Source: Algibacter_G agarivorans (lineage in GTDB: Bacteria > Bacteroidota > Bacteroidia > Flavobacteriales > Flavobacteriaceae). Taken from it: DNA of 64,000 nt. Positions 35,859 through 45,556 of the stretch are shown in pieces. Under the pieces are notes generated by a model, which was not told the origin of the DNA, did no database searches, and saw only the letters and a list, made by a program, of their open reading frames with translations. The stretch lies in the NCBI RefSeq assembly GCF_039543245.1, contig NZ_BAABJJ010000004.1:56073-120072 (forward strand). The letters are read 5' to 3'. Numbering within the stretch: the first letter of the stretch is position 1; each line of letters opens with the position of its first letter. Both the position numbers and the translations under genes were made by a program.

Positions 35859-36496
35859 TATTTGGCTGTTTCTACAATTTTTAAAACTTTTATTTCTGAA
35901 ATATCTTTAGGTTCATGCGATTGTAAAACAAGATAATACCAATTTTTTGAAGGGATATCTATAGTATAAATAGCTTCTAGTTCATGATGTTCGGAAATTA
36001 CTATATTTTCAAAATCGGTTAGCATCTCACCATCTGTAAACCAGCCAGTATCTCCACCTCTATTGGCATTATGGTCCATGGAATATTGTTTTGCTAAAAA
36101 ACTAAAGGGCGAACCATTATTGTGTTTTTCAATGAGTGTTTCTCTAAGTTTATTTATACTTTCTAGGGAGTATTTAGCACCATCTAAAAAAATGTAAGAT
36201 ACTCTAAAATAAGGTTTGCTGCTTTTTTCTAATACTTTGTAAAAGGTTTTATCGCGTTCTGTTCTTATAGATTTAATATTGCCTTTTTCTAATTCAAATA
36301 AAGCTTTTGCTAAATCTGTTTTGTGCTTTTCTTCATTGAAAGTGAATATTTTATTCTCTTTTGAAGATTTGGTTTTAAGAAATAAACGGGCTTGCTCGGA
36401 GGTTTCAATAACATTGAGTGCTTCTTCATCTTTGTTTTGAGCGGTTAATAAAGATGTGATACAAATGAAAAATAAAACAAGTAATTGTTTAAGCAT
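35858..36496 (-). CDS. Parvulin-type peptidyl-prolyl isomerase, exported
   Basis: This is a 212-residue periplasmic foldase. The signal peptide ends near residue 19 (LTAQ). The C-terminal half is a parvulin-like rotamase domain, seen in RVSYIFLDG, PFSFLAKQYSMDHNANRGGDTGWFTDGEML and ENIVISEHHELEAIYTI. The GG-D-GWF stretch is the clearest signature. It resembles PpiC/SurA domains, but only one copy is present. It is the first gene of a minus-strand run and overlaps rsmE by one base. Clients are likely outer-membrane or exported proteins, by analogy only. Confidence 0.85.
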   Translation of the reverse strand: MLKQLLVLFFICITSLLTAQNKDEEALNVIETSEQARLFLKTKSSKENKIFTFNEEKHKTDLAKALFELEKGNIKSIRTERDKTFYKVLEKSSKPYFRVSYIFLDGAKYSLESINKLRETLIEKHNNGSPFSFLAKQYSMDHNANRGGDTGWFTDGEMLTDFENIVISEHHELEAIYTIDIPSKNWYYLVLQSHEPKDISEIKVLKIVETAK

Positions 36497-36857
36497 AATG
36501 AGGTTTTTAATTCAGTTTCAAATTTAAAAGTATTCGTGGGTAATATTGATGAAGCTGAAATAAGTTTTTAAGAAGCTGTTGTTTATAACTTTGGTTTTAT
36601 GATTTTATTTGAGATATATCAAGTTATAGAAACAACTATAATACTGTTTCTAAAGGGCATACGAGTTAAAGTCAATAGTCCCATTTTTAGCCACGAATAC
36701 ACAAATTAGAACGAATAAAAAAAACTTGAGATTTTTCAAATATTAGTTAATATTAGTAACATTCGTGGCTAAATATTTTTAATGCGGCAGCCCTTACCAT
36801 TTCAATAATTTTAAAAGCTTCAATCATATTTATTGAGACTGAATACTGCGACTGAAT
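36497..36857. other. Intergenic region with inverted repeat, 361 bp
   Basis: TTTAGCCACGAAT (36686-36698) and ATTCGTGGCTAAA (36761-36773) are a perfect 13-bp inverted repeat enclosing 62 bp. The element is of a type I associate with dispersed flavobacterial repeats. Nothing else was seen: no open frame with family features and no RNA gene. Confidence 0.65.
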
Positions 36858-37880
36858 TCATATTTTTAACCGCGCCGAAGCCACAACATCTTGTTCAGCA
36901 AAATCTGCTTCTAAATATTTTAAATAACCAACAATGGCTATCATAGCAGCATTATCTGTAGTAAATTCAAATTTAGGCACATAGGTGGTCCAACCAAATT
37001 TTTGCTCACCATCTTTTAACGCTTGCCGTATACCAGAATTAGCAGAAACGCCTCCACCAATTGCAATGTGGTTGATGCCGGTTTCTTTGGTTGCTAGTTT
37101 CAATTTATCAATCAAAATACCAATAATAGTGTATTGAATTGACGCACATATATCATTTAAGTTTTTTGATATAAAATTAGGATTTGCTTTTACTTCACGC
37201 TGAACAAAATATAACACGGCTGTTTTAAACCCTGAAAAGCTAAAATTTAAACCTTCTACTTTAGGCTTCGTAAATTGAAATGCCTTTGGATTGCCTAATT
37301 TGGCACGTTTATCAATTTCAGGACCCGCGGGATATCCTAAGCCTAGAATTTTTCCGCTTTTGTCAAAAGCTTCACCAACGGCATCGTCAATGGTTTCCCC
37401 AATAACTTTCATGTCAAAATAATTGTCCACTCTAACAATCTGTGTGTGGCCACCAGAAATAGTCATGGCTAAAAACGGAAAAGGCGGTTTGTTAAAGCCT
37501 TCTTCATCTATAAAATGTGCTAAAATGTGCGCTTGCATGTGGTTAACATCTATTAAAGGAATATGTAATCCGTAGGCCAAAGATTTAGCAAAAGACGTTC
37601 CTACCAATAAACTCCCCATTAATCCAGGTCCTCTGGTAAACGCAATAGCGTTAAGTTGTTCTTTAGTAATATTTGCTTTTTCAAGAGCTTGGTGTACTAC
37701 AGGGACTATGTTTTGTTGATGTGCTCTTGAAGCTAGTTCTGGCACAACACCACCATAGGCTTCGTGTATTTTTTGAGTAGCTACAACATTACTTAAAATA
37801 CGCCCGTTGTGTATTACAGAAGCAGCGGTATCATCGCAAGAGGACTCAATTCCTAGGATATAAATATTTTGTGAAGACAT
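36858..37880 (-). CDS. tsaD: tRNA N6-threonylcarbamoyladenosine synthase subunit TsaD
   Basis: This is the catalytic transferase subunit for t6A37 of ANN-decoding tRNAs, working with TsaB, TsaC and TsaE. It has 340 residues, the normal length. Signatures are ILGIESSCDDTAASV at the N-terminus, the metal ligands in HMQAHILAHF, MTISGGHTQIV, FSFSGFKTAVL and AIGGGVSANSGIR. It is essential in most bacteria. It is a single minus-strand gene, divergent from tamB, with about 150 bp between the starts. Confidence 0.97.
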   Translation of the reverse strand: MSSQNIYILGIESSCDDTAASVIHNGRILSNVVATQKIHEAYGGVVPELASRAHQQNIVPVVHQALEKANITKEQLNAIAFTRGPGLMGSLLVGTSFAKSLAYGLHIPLIDVNHMQAHILAHFIDEEGFNKPPFPFLAMTISGGHTQIVRVDNYFDMKVIGETIDDAVGEAFDKSGKILGLGYPAGPEIDKRAKLGNPKAFQFTKPKVEGLNFSFSGFKTAVLYFVQREVKANPNFISKNLNDICASIQYTIIGILIDKLKLATKETGINHIAIGGGVSANSGIRQALKDGEQKFGWTTYVPKFEFTTDNAAMIAIVGYLKYLEADFAEQDVVASARLKI

Positions 37881-38030
37881 TAATAAAAATTAGGCACAAT
37901 AATTGTTAATTTTGAAAGCGAATAAACATCTCAATCGTTACTTTTACTCGTAATTACAAAAGTAGTTTATTCTTAATTAAGTTGTAACTTTAAGGGCATC
38001 AAAAAATTTCTTAAAATACTATCAAAAATA

Positions 38031-41000
38031 GTGGGTATCCTACTCATGTTATTCATCATTTTGGTGTTGATACTATCTATCCCTGCTGTTCAAACTGGAC
38101 TTGGAAAATACGCTACAAGAAAACTAAACGAAGGTTTTAATACCAACATCAACATCAGTAAAGTTAGCCTGCAATTTAATGGCGATGTAGAGATTAAAAA
38201 CATATACATTGAAGATTATAAAAAAGACACACTCATAAGTATCACAGAACTTAATACTTCTATTTTAAGTTTTGGAAATTTATATAAAGGAAAACTAATT
38301 TTTGGTGATATTGATATTGAAAACCTCTTATTTAACATTAAAACATATCACGGAGAAACCGAGACAAACCTCGATGTTTTTGTAGATAGATTTGAAAATG
38401 ATAACCCTAGAACAGGGAAAAGTAAATTTTTACTGTCCTCTAGTGATGTATCCATTTATAATAGTGTTTTCAAATTATCTAATGAGAATAAAGAAACAGT
38501 AAAAGTCCTTCATTTTAAGGACTTAAACATTAACGCTACCAATTTTTTAATTAGTGGAAGTGATGTGAGTGCTAGGATAAACACGTTAGCTTTTAAAGAT
38601 AGCAGAGGTGTAAAGGTGAAAAATTTGATGACCGATTTTAGTTATACTTTAACAGATATGACTTTTGGAAATCTTCAAATAAAAACACCAAATTCAATTT
38701 TAAATGGTGATTTAAAGTTCTCTTATATGAGAGAAGATTTGAAATATTTTGTAGACAAGGTTTTTGTAACCGCAAGCTTTAAAGACTCCAATGTTCAGCT
38801 TGATGAACTCAATACATTTTATAATGAATTTGGAGTAAATCAATCTGCAAAGTTTAGTGTAGATGCTTCAGGAACTTTAAATGATTTGCAAACCAATAAT
38901 TTAAAGTTAACTACAAGTGCCAATACCAAGGTTTATGGTGATATTAAATTTAAAAACCTATTTAATAAAGAAGCTGACAACTTCTATATGAATGGTAAAT
39001 TCAGGAATTTATCTTCTACTTATAAAGATTTAAAAGCCTTGTTGCCAAATGTTTTAGGTGAAGCCATACCAACTTCATTTGATAGGGTAGGGAAGTTTAC
39101 AATTGTAGGTAACTCTCAAGTAACATCATCTAAAGTTATTGCAAATATTGAAATAGATACAGATTTAGGTTTTGTTGATTCCAACTTAGAAATAAACAAG
39201 ATTAATGATATTGATAATGCAGATTACAAAGGGAATATCGTTTTTAAAGCGTTTGATTTCGGAACGTTCTTAAATGATCCTAATGTTGGTAATGCATCAT
39301 TAAATTTTGATGTTAATGGTAAAGGGTTTACCAATGAAAAGATTGATACCAAAGTAAAAGGTGATGTTTTCGAAATTGAATACAATAAGTATAATTATAA
39401 AAACTTAAAAGTAGCAGGTAATGTTAAAAATAGAATTTTTGACGGAAACCTAATTGTAAACGATAAAAACCTAAATCTAAATTTTACAGGATTAATAGAT
39501 TTTTCAGAAGCTATAAGAAAGTATGATTTTGAGGCTGTTGTTGATTATGCTAATTTAAACATACTAAATTTTGTAAAAAAAGATAGTATTTCGATTTTCA
39601 AGAGTAAGGTTAGAATGAATATGAACAGTAGTAATTTAGATGATGCTTACGGAAAAATAACCTTCAATAATACGGTTTATAAAAATGAACATGACACCTA
39701 CTATTTTGATAGATTTAATGTGTCCTCTAGATTTGAAAAGGACATTAGATTTATTGAATTTAACTCACCAGATATTATTGAAGGCAATTTAAAAGGACGT
39801 TTCTTATTCAAAGATTTAAAGAAGCTATTTGAAAATTCTATCGGACATATATATACCAATTACATACCGCATAATGTCGAAACCAACCAAAGTATAGATT
39901 TTAATTTTAAAATTTATAATAAAATTGTAGAAGTGGTTTACCCAGAGATAGAAGTTGGTGCAAACACATACATAAGAGGGCGTGTTGAAAGCGATGAAGA
40001 AAAATTCAAGTTGACCTTTAAATCGCCAAAAATAAAACTGTTAGACTATTTTGCTAATGATATTGAACTGCAAGTCGATAATAGTAACCCCGTATTTAAT
40101 ACATACGTTGAGATTGATAGTTTAAACACCAAATATTATAACATTTCTAAATTCAATTTAATTAATGTTACCGTAAACGACACGCTGTTTATGCGTTCTG
40201 AATTTAATGGCGGTAAGCGAAATGATGATAGTTATAATTTAAGCTTTTACCATACTATAAATGAAAAAAGCGAATCTGTAATTGGTTTCAAACAGTCTGA
40301 TGTTACTATTAAGGATAACAAATGGAACATTAATGAAAACCAGGATAAGTTTCATAAAATTGCCTTCAATAAAAAGCTAACAAACTTTAATATTGATAAG
40401 TTTAGGATTAATCATAATAATGAAGAAATTAAGCTCTCTGGTTTTATAAATGACTCTACGCAAAAAGATATAAAACTGAATTTTACTAATGTTGATTTAG
40501 CTAAAATCACACCAGATATTGATAGTTTAGCATTGGCAGGAAACGTAAATGGTAAGTTGGATCTGCTTCAGCAAAACGGTACGTATCTTCCAAACTCAAC
40601 GATTGTTATTGATGATTTTAAAGTAAATGATTTCTTGTTAGGTTCTTTTGATGCTACAATAACAGGTAATAAATCCCTTACTAATTACAAAGTAGACGCT
40701 ACTATTAAGGATGATTTTTTAAAATCCTTTAGTGCCAAAGGTGATATAGATGTTTCAAGAAAACAGTCCACAATAGATGTCGCATTAGATTTTAATAACT
40801 TTAATTTATTTCCCCTAAATCCATTGCTAGCTGGCGTTTTGAGTAATATTCGAGGAGATGTTACTGGTGATGTTAAAGTGGTTGGCGATTTAAGACGTCC
40901 AGACATTAATGGTAATCTAATAATCAATAAAGGCGGATTGGGTATTCCGTATCTTAATGTCGATTTTGATTTCAATAATAAAGCATCGGTAACACTAAAA

Positions 41001-42434
41001 AAACAAAGCTTTATTTTTAATAATATTAAGTTAACGGATACCAAATATAATTCTAAAGGCGAGTTAAATGGCGACTTGAGTCATGTTAATTTTTCAAAGT
41101 GGGGATTAGATTTAGATTTATCTACCTCACGTTTATTGGTTTTAGACACCAAAGAGTCTGAAGAATCATTGTATTATGGTACTGGTTTTATTGGCGGAAG
41201 GGCTAGAATATCTGGACCAACAGACCAATTAGTTATTAGTGTGGTGGGGGAAACAAAGCGAGGCACAGTGTTTAAAATTCCGTTGAGCGATGCTGAATCC
41301 TTTGGCGATAATTCGTTTATCCATTTTATAACCAAAGAAGAAAAAGAAGCGAGAAAAGAAGGTGCTGAAGTTGTTTTTGAAGAAATAAGAGGATTAGAAC
41401 TAGATTTCGAATTAGATGTTACTGAAGATGCCGAAGTGGAAATTATTATTGATAAAAACACAGGGCATTCATTAAAAGGACGAGGTATAGGCGGTTTGTT
41501 AGTTGAAATTAACACTAATGGAAAGTTTGATATGTGGGGGGATTTTGCGGTATTCGAAGGGGTTTATAATTTCGCTTATGGTGGTATTATTCAAAAAGAA
41601 TTTACGGTTCAGCCAGGTGGTACTATTGCGTGGGAAGGCGACCCTTTAAAAGCCCAAATAGACATGTTGGCCATATATAAAACGCAAGCAAATCCATCAC
41701 CTTTGCTAGACAATCCCATAAACAGGAGTATTCCTGTAGAATTGAATATTGCTATAAGAGGCGATTTAGAACAACCAAAGCCTGAATTTAGTTTTGAGTT
41801 TCCTAATGTAAGTTCAACTATAAAATCAGAGCTTCAATATAGATTGGAGTCTGATGAAGATAAACAAAATCAAGCTCTATATTTAATATCTACTGGCTCC
41901 TTTTCTAGAGGCTTAAACGAAGTCAATTTTTCAGGAACCATTGCAGAACGACTTAATGGGATAATTAATGGTATTTTTACTAGTGCTGATAGTAAACTTA
42001 ATATTGGTTTAAATTATGAAGCGGGACAAAACAGACCGGACTATCAAACAGATGATAGGTTTGGCGTAACGCTACAAACTCAAATTAGCGACCGCGTACT
42101 AATTAACGGTAAGGTAGGTGTTCCGGTAGGTGGCGCTACAGAAACTGTTATTGCAGGCGATGTGGAAATAGATTTTCTTTTAAATGAAGAAGGTACGCTT
42201 ACAGCCAAAGTATTCAATCGAGAAAATAGTATTCAAAATTTTGGTGAGCAAATAGGTTATACTCAAGGAGTGGGACTGTCTTATAATGTAGATTTTGATA
42301 CGTTTAAGGAACTTCTCCAAAAACTCTTTAAAAAATCTAAAAAAGAGGAAGAACAGGTCTTGGGAAAAACAGAAAACGGAGATGGAAATGCATTACCAGA
42401 ATATATTTCTATTAAGTCATCATCAGAAAATTAG
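38031..42434 (+). CDS. tamB: TamB-like translocation/assembly module protein (DUF490)
   Basis: This is a very large envelope protein (1467 residues) of the TamB/AsmA-like bridge family. These proteins span the periplasm as a beta-groove and move phospholipid or assist outer-membrane protein assembly. A hydrophobic N-terminal helix is followed by SIPAVQTGLGKYATRKLNEGF, long repetitive beta segments, and a C-terminal DUF490 domain (residues about 1050-1430). The start is uncertain. The GTG at 38031 cuts into the hydrophobic helix, and in-frame upstream codons from 37998 (IKKFLKILSKIVG) look like genuine sequence, but the nearest in-frame initiator there would be a rare ATC. It is divergent from tsaD. 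Confidence 0.9.
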   Translation: MGILLMLFIILVLILSIPAVQTGLGKYATRKLNEGFNTNINISKVSLQFNGDVEIKNIYIEDYKKDTLISITELNTSILSFGNLYKGKLIFGDIDIENLLFNIKTYHGETETNLDVFVDRFENDNPRTGKSKFLLSSSDVSIYNSVFKLSNENKETVKVLHFKDLNINATNFLISGSDVSARINTLAFKDSRGVKVKNLMTDFSYTLTDMTFGNLQIKTPNSILNGDLKFSYMREDLKYFVDKVFVTASFKDSNVQLDELNTFYNEFGVNQSAKFSVDASGTLNDLQTNNLKLTTSANTKVYGDIKFKNLFNKEADNFYMNGKFRNLSSTYKDLKALLPNVLGEAIPTSFDRVGKFTIVGNSQVTSSKVIANIEIDTDLGFVDSNLEINKINDIDNADYKGNIVFKAFDFGTFLNDPNVGNASLNFDVNGKGFTNEKIDTKVKGDVFEIEYNKYNYKNLKVAGNVKNRIFDGNLIVNDKNLNLNFTGLIDFSEAIRKYDFEAVVDYANLNILNFVKKDSISIFKSKVRMNMNSSNLDDAYGKITFNNTVYKNEHDTYYFDRFNVSSRFEKDIRFIEFNSPDIIEGNLKGRFLFKDLKKLFENSIGHIYTNYIPHNVETNQSIDFNFKIYNKIVEVVYPEIEVGANTYIRGRVESDEEKFKLTFKSPKIKLLDYFANDIELQVDNSNPVFNTYVEIDSLNTKYYNISKFNLINVTVNDTLFMRSEFNGGKRNDDSYNLSFYHTINEKSESVIGFKQSDVTIKDNKWNINENQDKFHKIAFNKKLTNFNIDKFRINHNNEEIKLSGFINDSTQKDIKLNFTNVDLAKITPDIDSLALAGNVNGKLDLLQQNGTYLPNSTIVIDDFKVNDFLLGSFDATITGNKSLTNYKVDATIKDDFLKSFSAKGDIDVSRKQSTIDVALDFNNFNLFPLNPLLAGVLSNIRGDVTGDVKVVGDLRRPDINGNLIINKGGLGIPYLNVDFDFNNKASVTLKKQSFIFNNIKLTDTKYNSKGELNGDLSHVNFSKWGLDLDLSTSRLLVLDTKESEESLYYGTGFIGGRARISGPTDQLVISVVGETKRGTVFKIPLSDAESFGDNSFIHFITKEEKEARKEGAEVVFEEIRGLELDFELDVTEDAEVEIIIDKNTGHSLKGRGIGGLLVEINTNGKFDMWGDFAVFEGVYNFAYGGIIQKEFTVQPGGTIAWEGDPLKAQIDMLAIYKTQANPSPLLDNPINRSIPVELNIAIRGDLEQPKPEFSFEFPNVSSTIKSELQYRLESDEDKQNQALYLISTGSFSRGLNEVNFSGTIAERLNGIINGIFTSADSKLNIGLNYEAGQNRPDYQTDDRFGVTLQTQISDRVLINGKVGVPVGGATETVIAGDVEIDFLLNEEGTLTAKVFNRENSIQNFGEQIGYTQGVGLSYNVDFDTFKELLQKLFKKSKKEEEQVLGKTENGDGNALPEYISIKSSSEN

Positions 42435-42577
42435 CCCTTTTTTATTAATTTTTTAATCCGGCACGATTTTTTTATCAACTAAAACGTTATAGTTTTAGAA
42501 GTCACAGTAATTTACTGTAAATGCTATAGATATGTGGGTTTTGTTTAGTAATTTTACCATTTAAATTAGAATATTTA

Positions 42578-43564
42578 ATGCCAAAAACAATAAAAAAATT
42601 AGCAGTTTTAACATCGGGAGGCGATTCTCCAGGAATGAATGCAGCCATTCGTTCTGTAGTTAGAGCTTGTGCGTACCATAATATAAAATGTATAGGAGTT
42701 TATCGCGGTTATGAAGGCTTGATTGAAGGAGATTTTAACGAGATGGATGCCAGAAGCGTAAAAGGTATCATTAATAAAGGTGGAACTATATTGAAATCTG
42801 CACGTTCTAAAGAATTTAGAACTGTTGAAGGACGACAAAAAGCATTTCAGAGTTTAATTGAAGCCGAGATTGAAGGATTAATAGTTATTGGTGGTGATGG
42901 TTCATTTACCGGAGCACTTATTTTTAATCAAGAATTTGGTTTCCCAGTAATGGGTATTCCTGGTACTATAGATAATGATATAGTAGGAACTTCTCATACT
43001 TTAGGTTTTGATACGGCACTTAATACGGTAGTTGATGCTATTGATAAAATTCGTGATACTGCAAGTTCACATAACCGTTTATTTTTTATCGAGGTTATGG
43101 GACGTGATGTTGGTCATATAGCTTTAAACACTGGTATAGCTGGTGGAGCAGAAGAGATTTTAATACCAGAGGAAGATTTAGGCTTAGATAGATTAGTAGA
43201 GTCCTTAAACAAAAGTAGAAAATCTGGAAAATCCTCAAGTATAGTCATTGTAGCTGAAGGTGATAAAATTGGTAAAAACATTTTTGAGCTTAAGGACTAT
43301 GTTGATGAAAACATGGAAGATTATGATGTAAGAGTATCAGTTCTTGGTCATATGCAACGCGGAGGAAGTCCTTCATGCTTTGATAGAGTTTTAGCAAGTA
43401 GAATGGGAGTTAAAGCCGTTGAGTCCATGTTAAATGGGCAAACCAATTATATGGTTGGCTTATTAAACGGAAAAATGGAACTTACACCATTAGATAATGC
43501 CATTAAAGGAAAAACAAAAATAAACTTAGAATTATTGCGTGTCTCAGATATCATGAGCACTTAA
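42578..43564 (+). CDS. pfkA: ATP-dependent 6-phosphofructokinase
   Basis: This is a glycolytic enzyme phosphorylating fructose 6-phosphate. It has 328 residues, typical of the bacterial PfkA type. Motifs are TSGGDSPGMNAAIRSVV at the N-terminus, the ATP-binding IGGDGSFTGA, the catalytic PGTIDNDIVGTSHTLGFDTA, and the substrate site MGRDVGHIAL. GGDGS with Gly after Asp is the ATP-dependent pattern; PPi-dependent enzymes have Asp at that place. gap follows after 17 bp, so the two glycolytic genes form an operon ending at the hairpin near 44604-44657. Confidence 0.97.
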   Translation: MPKTIKKLAVLTSGGDSPGMNAAIRSVVRACAYHNIKCIGVYRGYEGLIEGDFNEMDARSVKGIINKGGTILKSARSKEFRTVEGRQKAFQSLIEAEIEGLIVIGGDGSFTGALIFNQEFGFPVMGIPGTIDNDIVGTSHTLGFDTALNTVVDAIDKIRDTASSHNRLFFIEVMGRDVGHIALNTGIAGGAEEILIPEEDLGLDRLVESLNKSRKSGKSSSIVIVAEGDKIGKNIFELKDYVDENMEDYDVRVSVLGHMQRGGSPSCFDRVLASRMGVKAVESMLNGQTNYMVGLLNGKMELTPLDNAIKGKTKINLELLRVSDIMST

Positions 43565-43581
43565 CATTTATAAACACGATT

Positions 43582-44586
43582 ATGTCAAAATTAAAAATTG
43601 GAATTAACGGATTTGGTAGAATAGGTAGAATAGCTTTTAGAGTAGCAGCTTCAAGACCTGATATACAAGTAGTAGGAATTAATGATTTGTTGGATGTAGA
43701 GCACTTAGCTTACTTATTAAAATATGACTCTGTTCACGGACAGTTTGATGGAACTATTTCAACAAACAATGGAAACTTGGTTGTCAATGGTAATGAAATC
43801 AGAATTACTGCTGAGCGTAACCCAGAAGATTTAAAATGGGATGCTGTTGGAGCAGAAGTTGTTTTAGATTGTACTGGTATCTTTACAAACTTAGAAGGTG
43901 CCCAAAAACATATTACTGCTGGAGCTAAAAAGGTTGCTATTTCTGCGCCATCTGCTGATGCACCAATGTTTGTAATGGGTGTAAATCATAAAAATGTTAC
44001 CGCTGCTGATACTATTGTATCTAATGCATCTTGTACTACAAACTGTTTAGCACCACTTGCTAAAGTAATTAACGATAAATTCGGAATTGCTGAAGGATTG
44101 ATGACTACAGTTCATGCTGCAACAGCAACTCAATTTACTGTTGATGGACCATCTAAAAAAGATTACAGATTAGGTCGTGCATCTTTAAATAACATCGTAC
44201 CGGCATCTACAGGAGCTGCAAAAGCAGTAGGAAAAGTTATTCCTGAATTAAACGGAAAATTAACAGGTATGGCTTTTAGAGTACCAACTGTTGATGTATC
44301 TGTAGTAGATTTAACATGTCGTTTGGAAAAACCAGCGCCTTGGGCTGAAATTAAAGCTGCTTTAAAAGAAGCTTCTGAAGGAGAATTAGCTGGTGTTTTA
44401 GGATATACTGAAGAAGGGGTAGTATCTCAAGATTTCGTATCTGAACCAAAAACGAGTACTTTTGATGCTAACGCAAGTATGGCATTAAATGATGGTTTTG
44501 TTAAATTAGTATCTTGGTATGATAATGAGTTTGGTTATTCAACTAAATTAGTAGATTTGGCACAACACATTGCGTCAGTAAAATAA
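43582..44586 (+). CDS. gap: Glyceraldehyde-3-phosphate dehydrogenase
   Basis: This enzyme carries out phosphorylating oxidation of glyceraldehyde 3-phosphate with NAD. It has 334 residues. The Rossmann start is KIGINGFGRIGRIAFR. The active-site motif SCTTNCLAPLAK carries the nucleophile Cys151, and the C-terminal WYDNEFGYSTKLVDL is canonical. It is the second gene of the pfkA-gap pair. Codon use is more biased than in neighbouring genes (many GTA, TTA and GCT codons), as expected for high expression. Confidence 0.98.
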   Translation: MSKLKIGINGFGRIGRIAFRVAASRPDIQVVGINDLLDVEHLAYLLKYDSVHGQFDGTISTNNGNLVVNGNEIRITAERNPEDLKWDAVGAEVVLDCTGIFTNLEGAQKHITAGAKKVAISAPSADAPMFVMGVNHKNVTAADTIVSNASCTTNCLAPLAKVINDKFGIAEGLMTTVHAATATQFTVDGPSKKDYRLGRASLNNIVPASTGAAKAVGKVIPELNGKLTGMAFRVPTVDVSVVDLTCRLEKPAPWAEIKAALKEASEGELAGVLGYTEEGVVSQDFVSEPKTSTFDANASMALNDGFVKLVSWYDNEFGYSTKLVDLAQHIASVK

Positions 44587-44603
44587 AAATTTAAATTACT
44601 AAT

Positions 44604-44657
44604 AATAACTCCATAGAGTTATTGTGTTATAGGCACAGTAGTCTGTGGAGTTTTTTT
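44604..44657 (+). terminator. Hairpin terminator after gap
   Basis: AATAACTC (44604-44611) and GAGTTATT (44616-44623) form one stem, and CACAG/CTGTG (44634-44638, 44643-44647) a second one, followed by a run of T from 44651. AACTCCA and TGGAGTT (44607-44613, 44646-44652) can also pair over the whole region, so alternative folds are possible. Confidence 0.6.
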
Positions 44658-44671
44658 ATATCCTTATACTT

Positions 44672-45532
44672 ATGATTTTAATTGTTGATAGTGGTTCTAC
44701 AAAATCTGATTGGATTGCAGTAGATAATAACGGAAATAAATTACTTGAAAAGATTCGTACTAAAGGTCTTAATCCGGCAATTTTATCAGAAAAGAAACTC
44801 TATAAATTAATTAGAAAAAGTAAGGATTTAAAGAATAATAGCGATAAAGTTACTCATGTGTTTTTCTATGGTGCCGGTTGTGGTACGGAAAATCCAAGAA
44901 TGATGTTAAAAGAGGTGCTAGAAGATGTATTTCCTAACGCCAAAGTTGAAGTAAACGAAGATACATTGGCTGCCGTATACGCTACAATCAATCATCCAAA
45001 AGAAGCTGCTGTAGTTTGTATTATGGGTACAGGTTCCAATTGTAGTTATTATGATGGTGAAAATTTACATCAGCGTGTTAAATCTTTGGGATACACACTT
45101 ATGGACGATGCTTCTGGTAATTATTATGGGAAACAACTCATTAGAGATTATTACTTCAATAACATGCCTGAAAATGTTAAAATAGCTTTTGGAAGTAAAT
45201 ATAATATGGAGCCTGATTATATTAAGTACAATTTATATAAACAGCCTAACCCAAACGCCTATCTAGCAAATTTTGCTGAATTTATGTTTTTGCATAAAGA
45301 TTCAGAATATACCATAAACCTTATTAAGAAAGGCATTCGTTTATTCGCTACTAATATGATTATGCAATATAAAGAAGAGCTTAAAACTGTTCCAGTACAT
45401 TTTGCAGGTTCGATTGCATATTTCTCGCAAAAGGAAATCAAAGAAGTTGCTGAAGAAATGGGCTTTAAAGTAGGTAATTTTGAGCGCAGACCTATTGATG
45501 GTTTAGTAGGTTTTCATACAAAAGATTTATAG
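44672..45532 (+). CDS. BadF/BadG-type ATPase, N-acetylglucosamine kinase-like
   Basis: This is a 286-residue sugar kinase of the ASKHA fold. The start at 44672 (MILIVDSGSTKSDW) is chosen over 44645 because the phosphate-1 motif begins directly there and the longer form would lie in the terminator. Motifs are VDSGSTKSDWIAVD (phosphate 1), FFYGAGCG, VVCIMGTGSNCSYYDG (phosphate 2) and VHFAGSIAYF (adenosine). Relatives phosphorylate N-acetylglucosamine, from chitin or peptidoglycan recycling. It is near, but not directly coupled to, pfkA-gap. The recycling enzyme at 59357 is a possible functional partner. Confidence 0.85.
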   Translation: MILIVDSGSTKSDWIAVDNNGNKLLEKIRTKGLNPAILSEKKLYKLIRKSKDLKNNSDKVTHVFFYGAGCGTENPRMMLKEVLEDVFPNAKVEVNEDTLAAVYATINHPKEAAVVCIMGTGSNCSYYDGENLHQRVKSLGYTLMDDASGNYYGKQLIRDYYFNNMPENVKIAFGSKYNMEPDYIKYNLYKQPNPNAYLANFAEFMFLHKDSEYTINLIKKGIRLFATNMIMQYKEELKTVPVHFAGSIAYFSQKEIKEVAEEMGFKVGNFERRPIDGLVGFHTKDL

Positions 45533-45556
45533 ATTTCATATTTCAAATATTAATAT

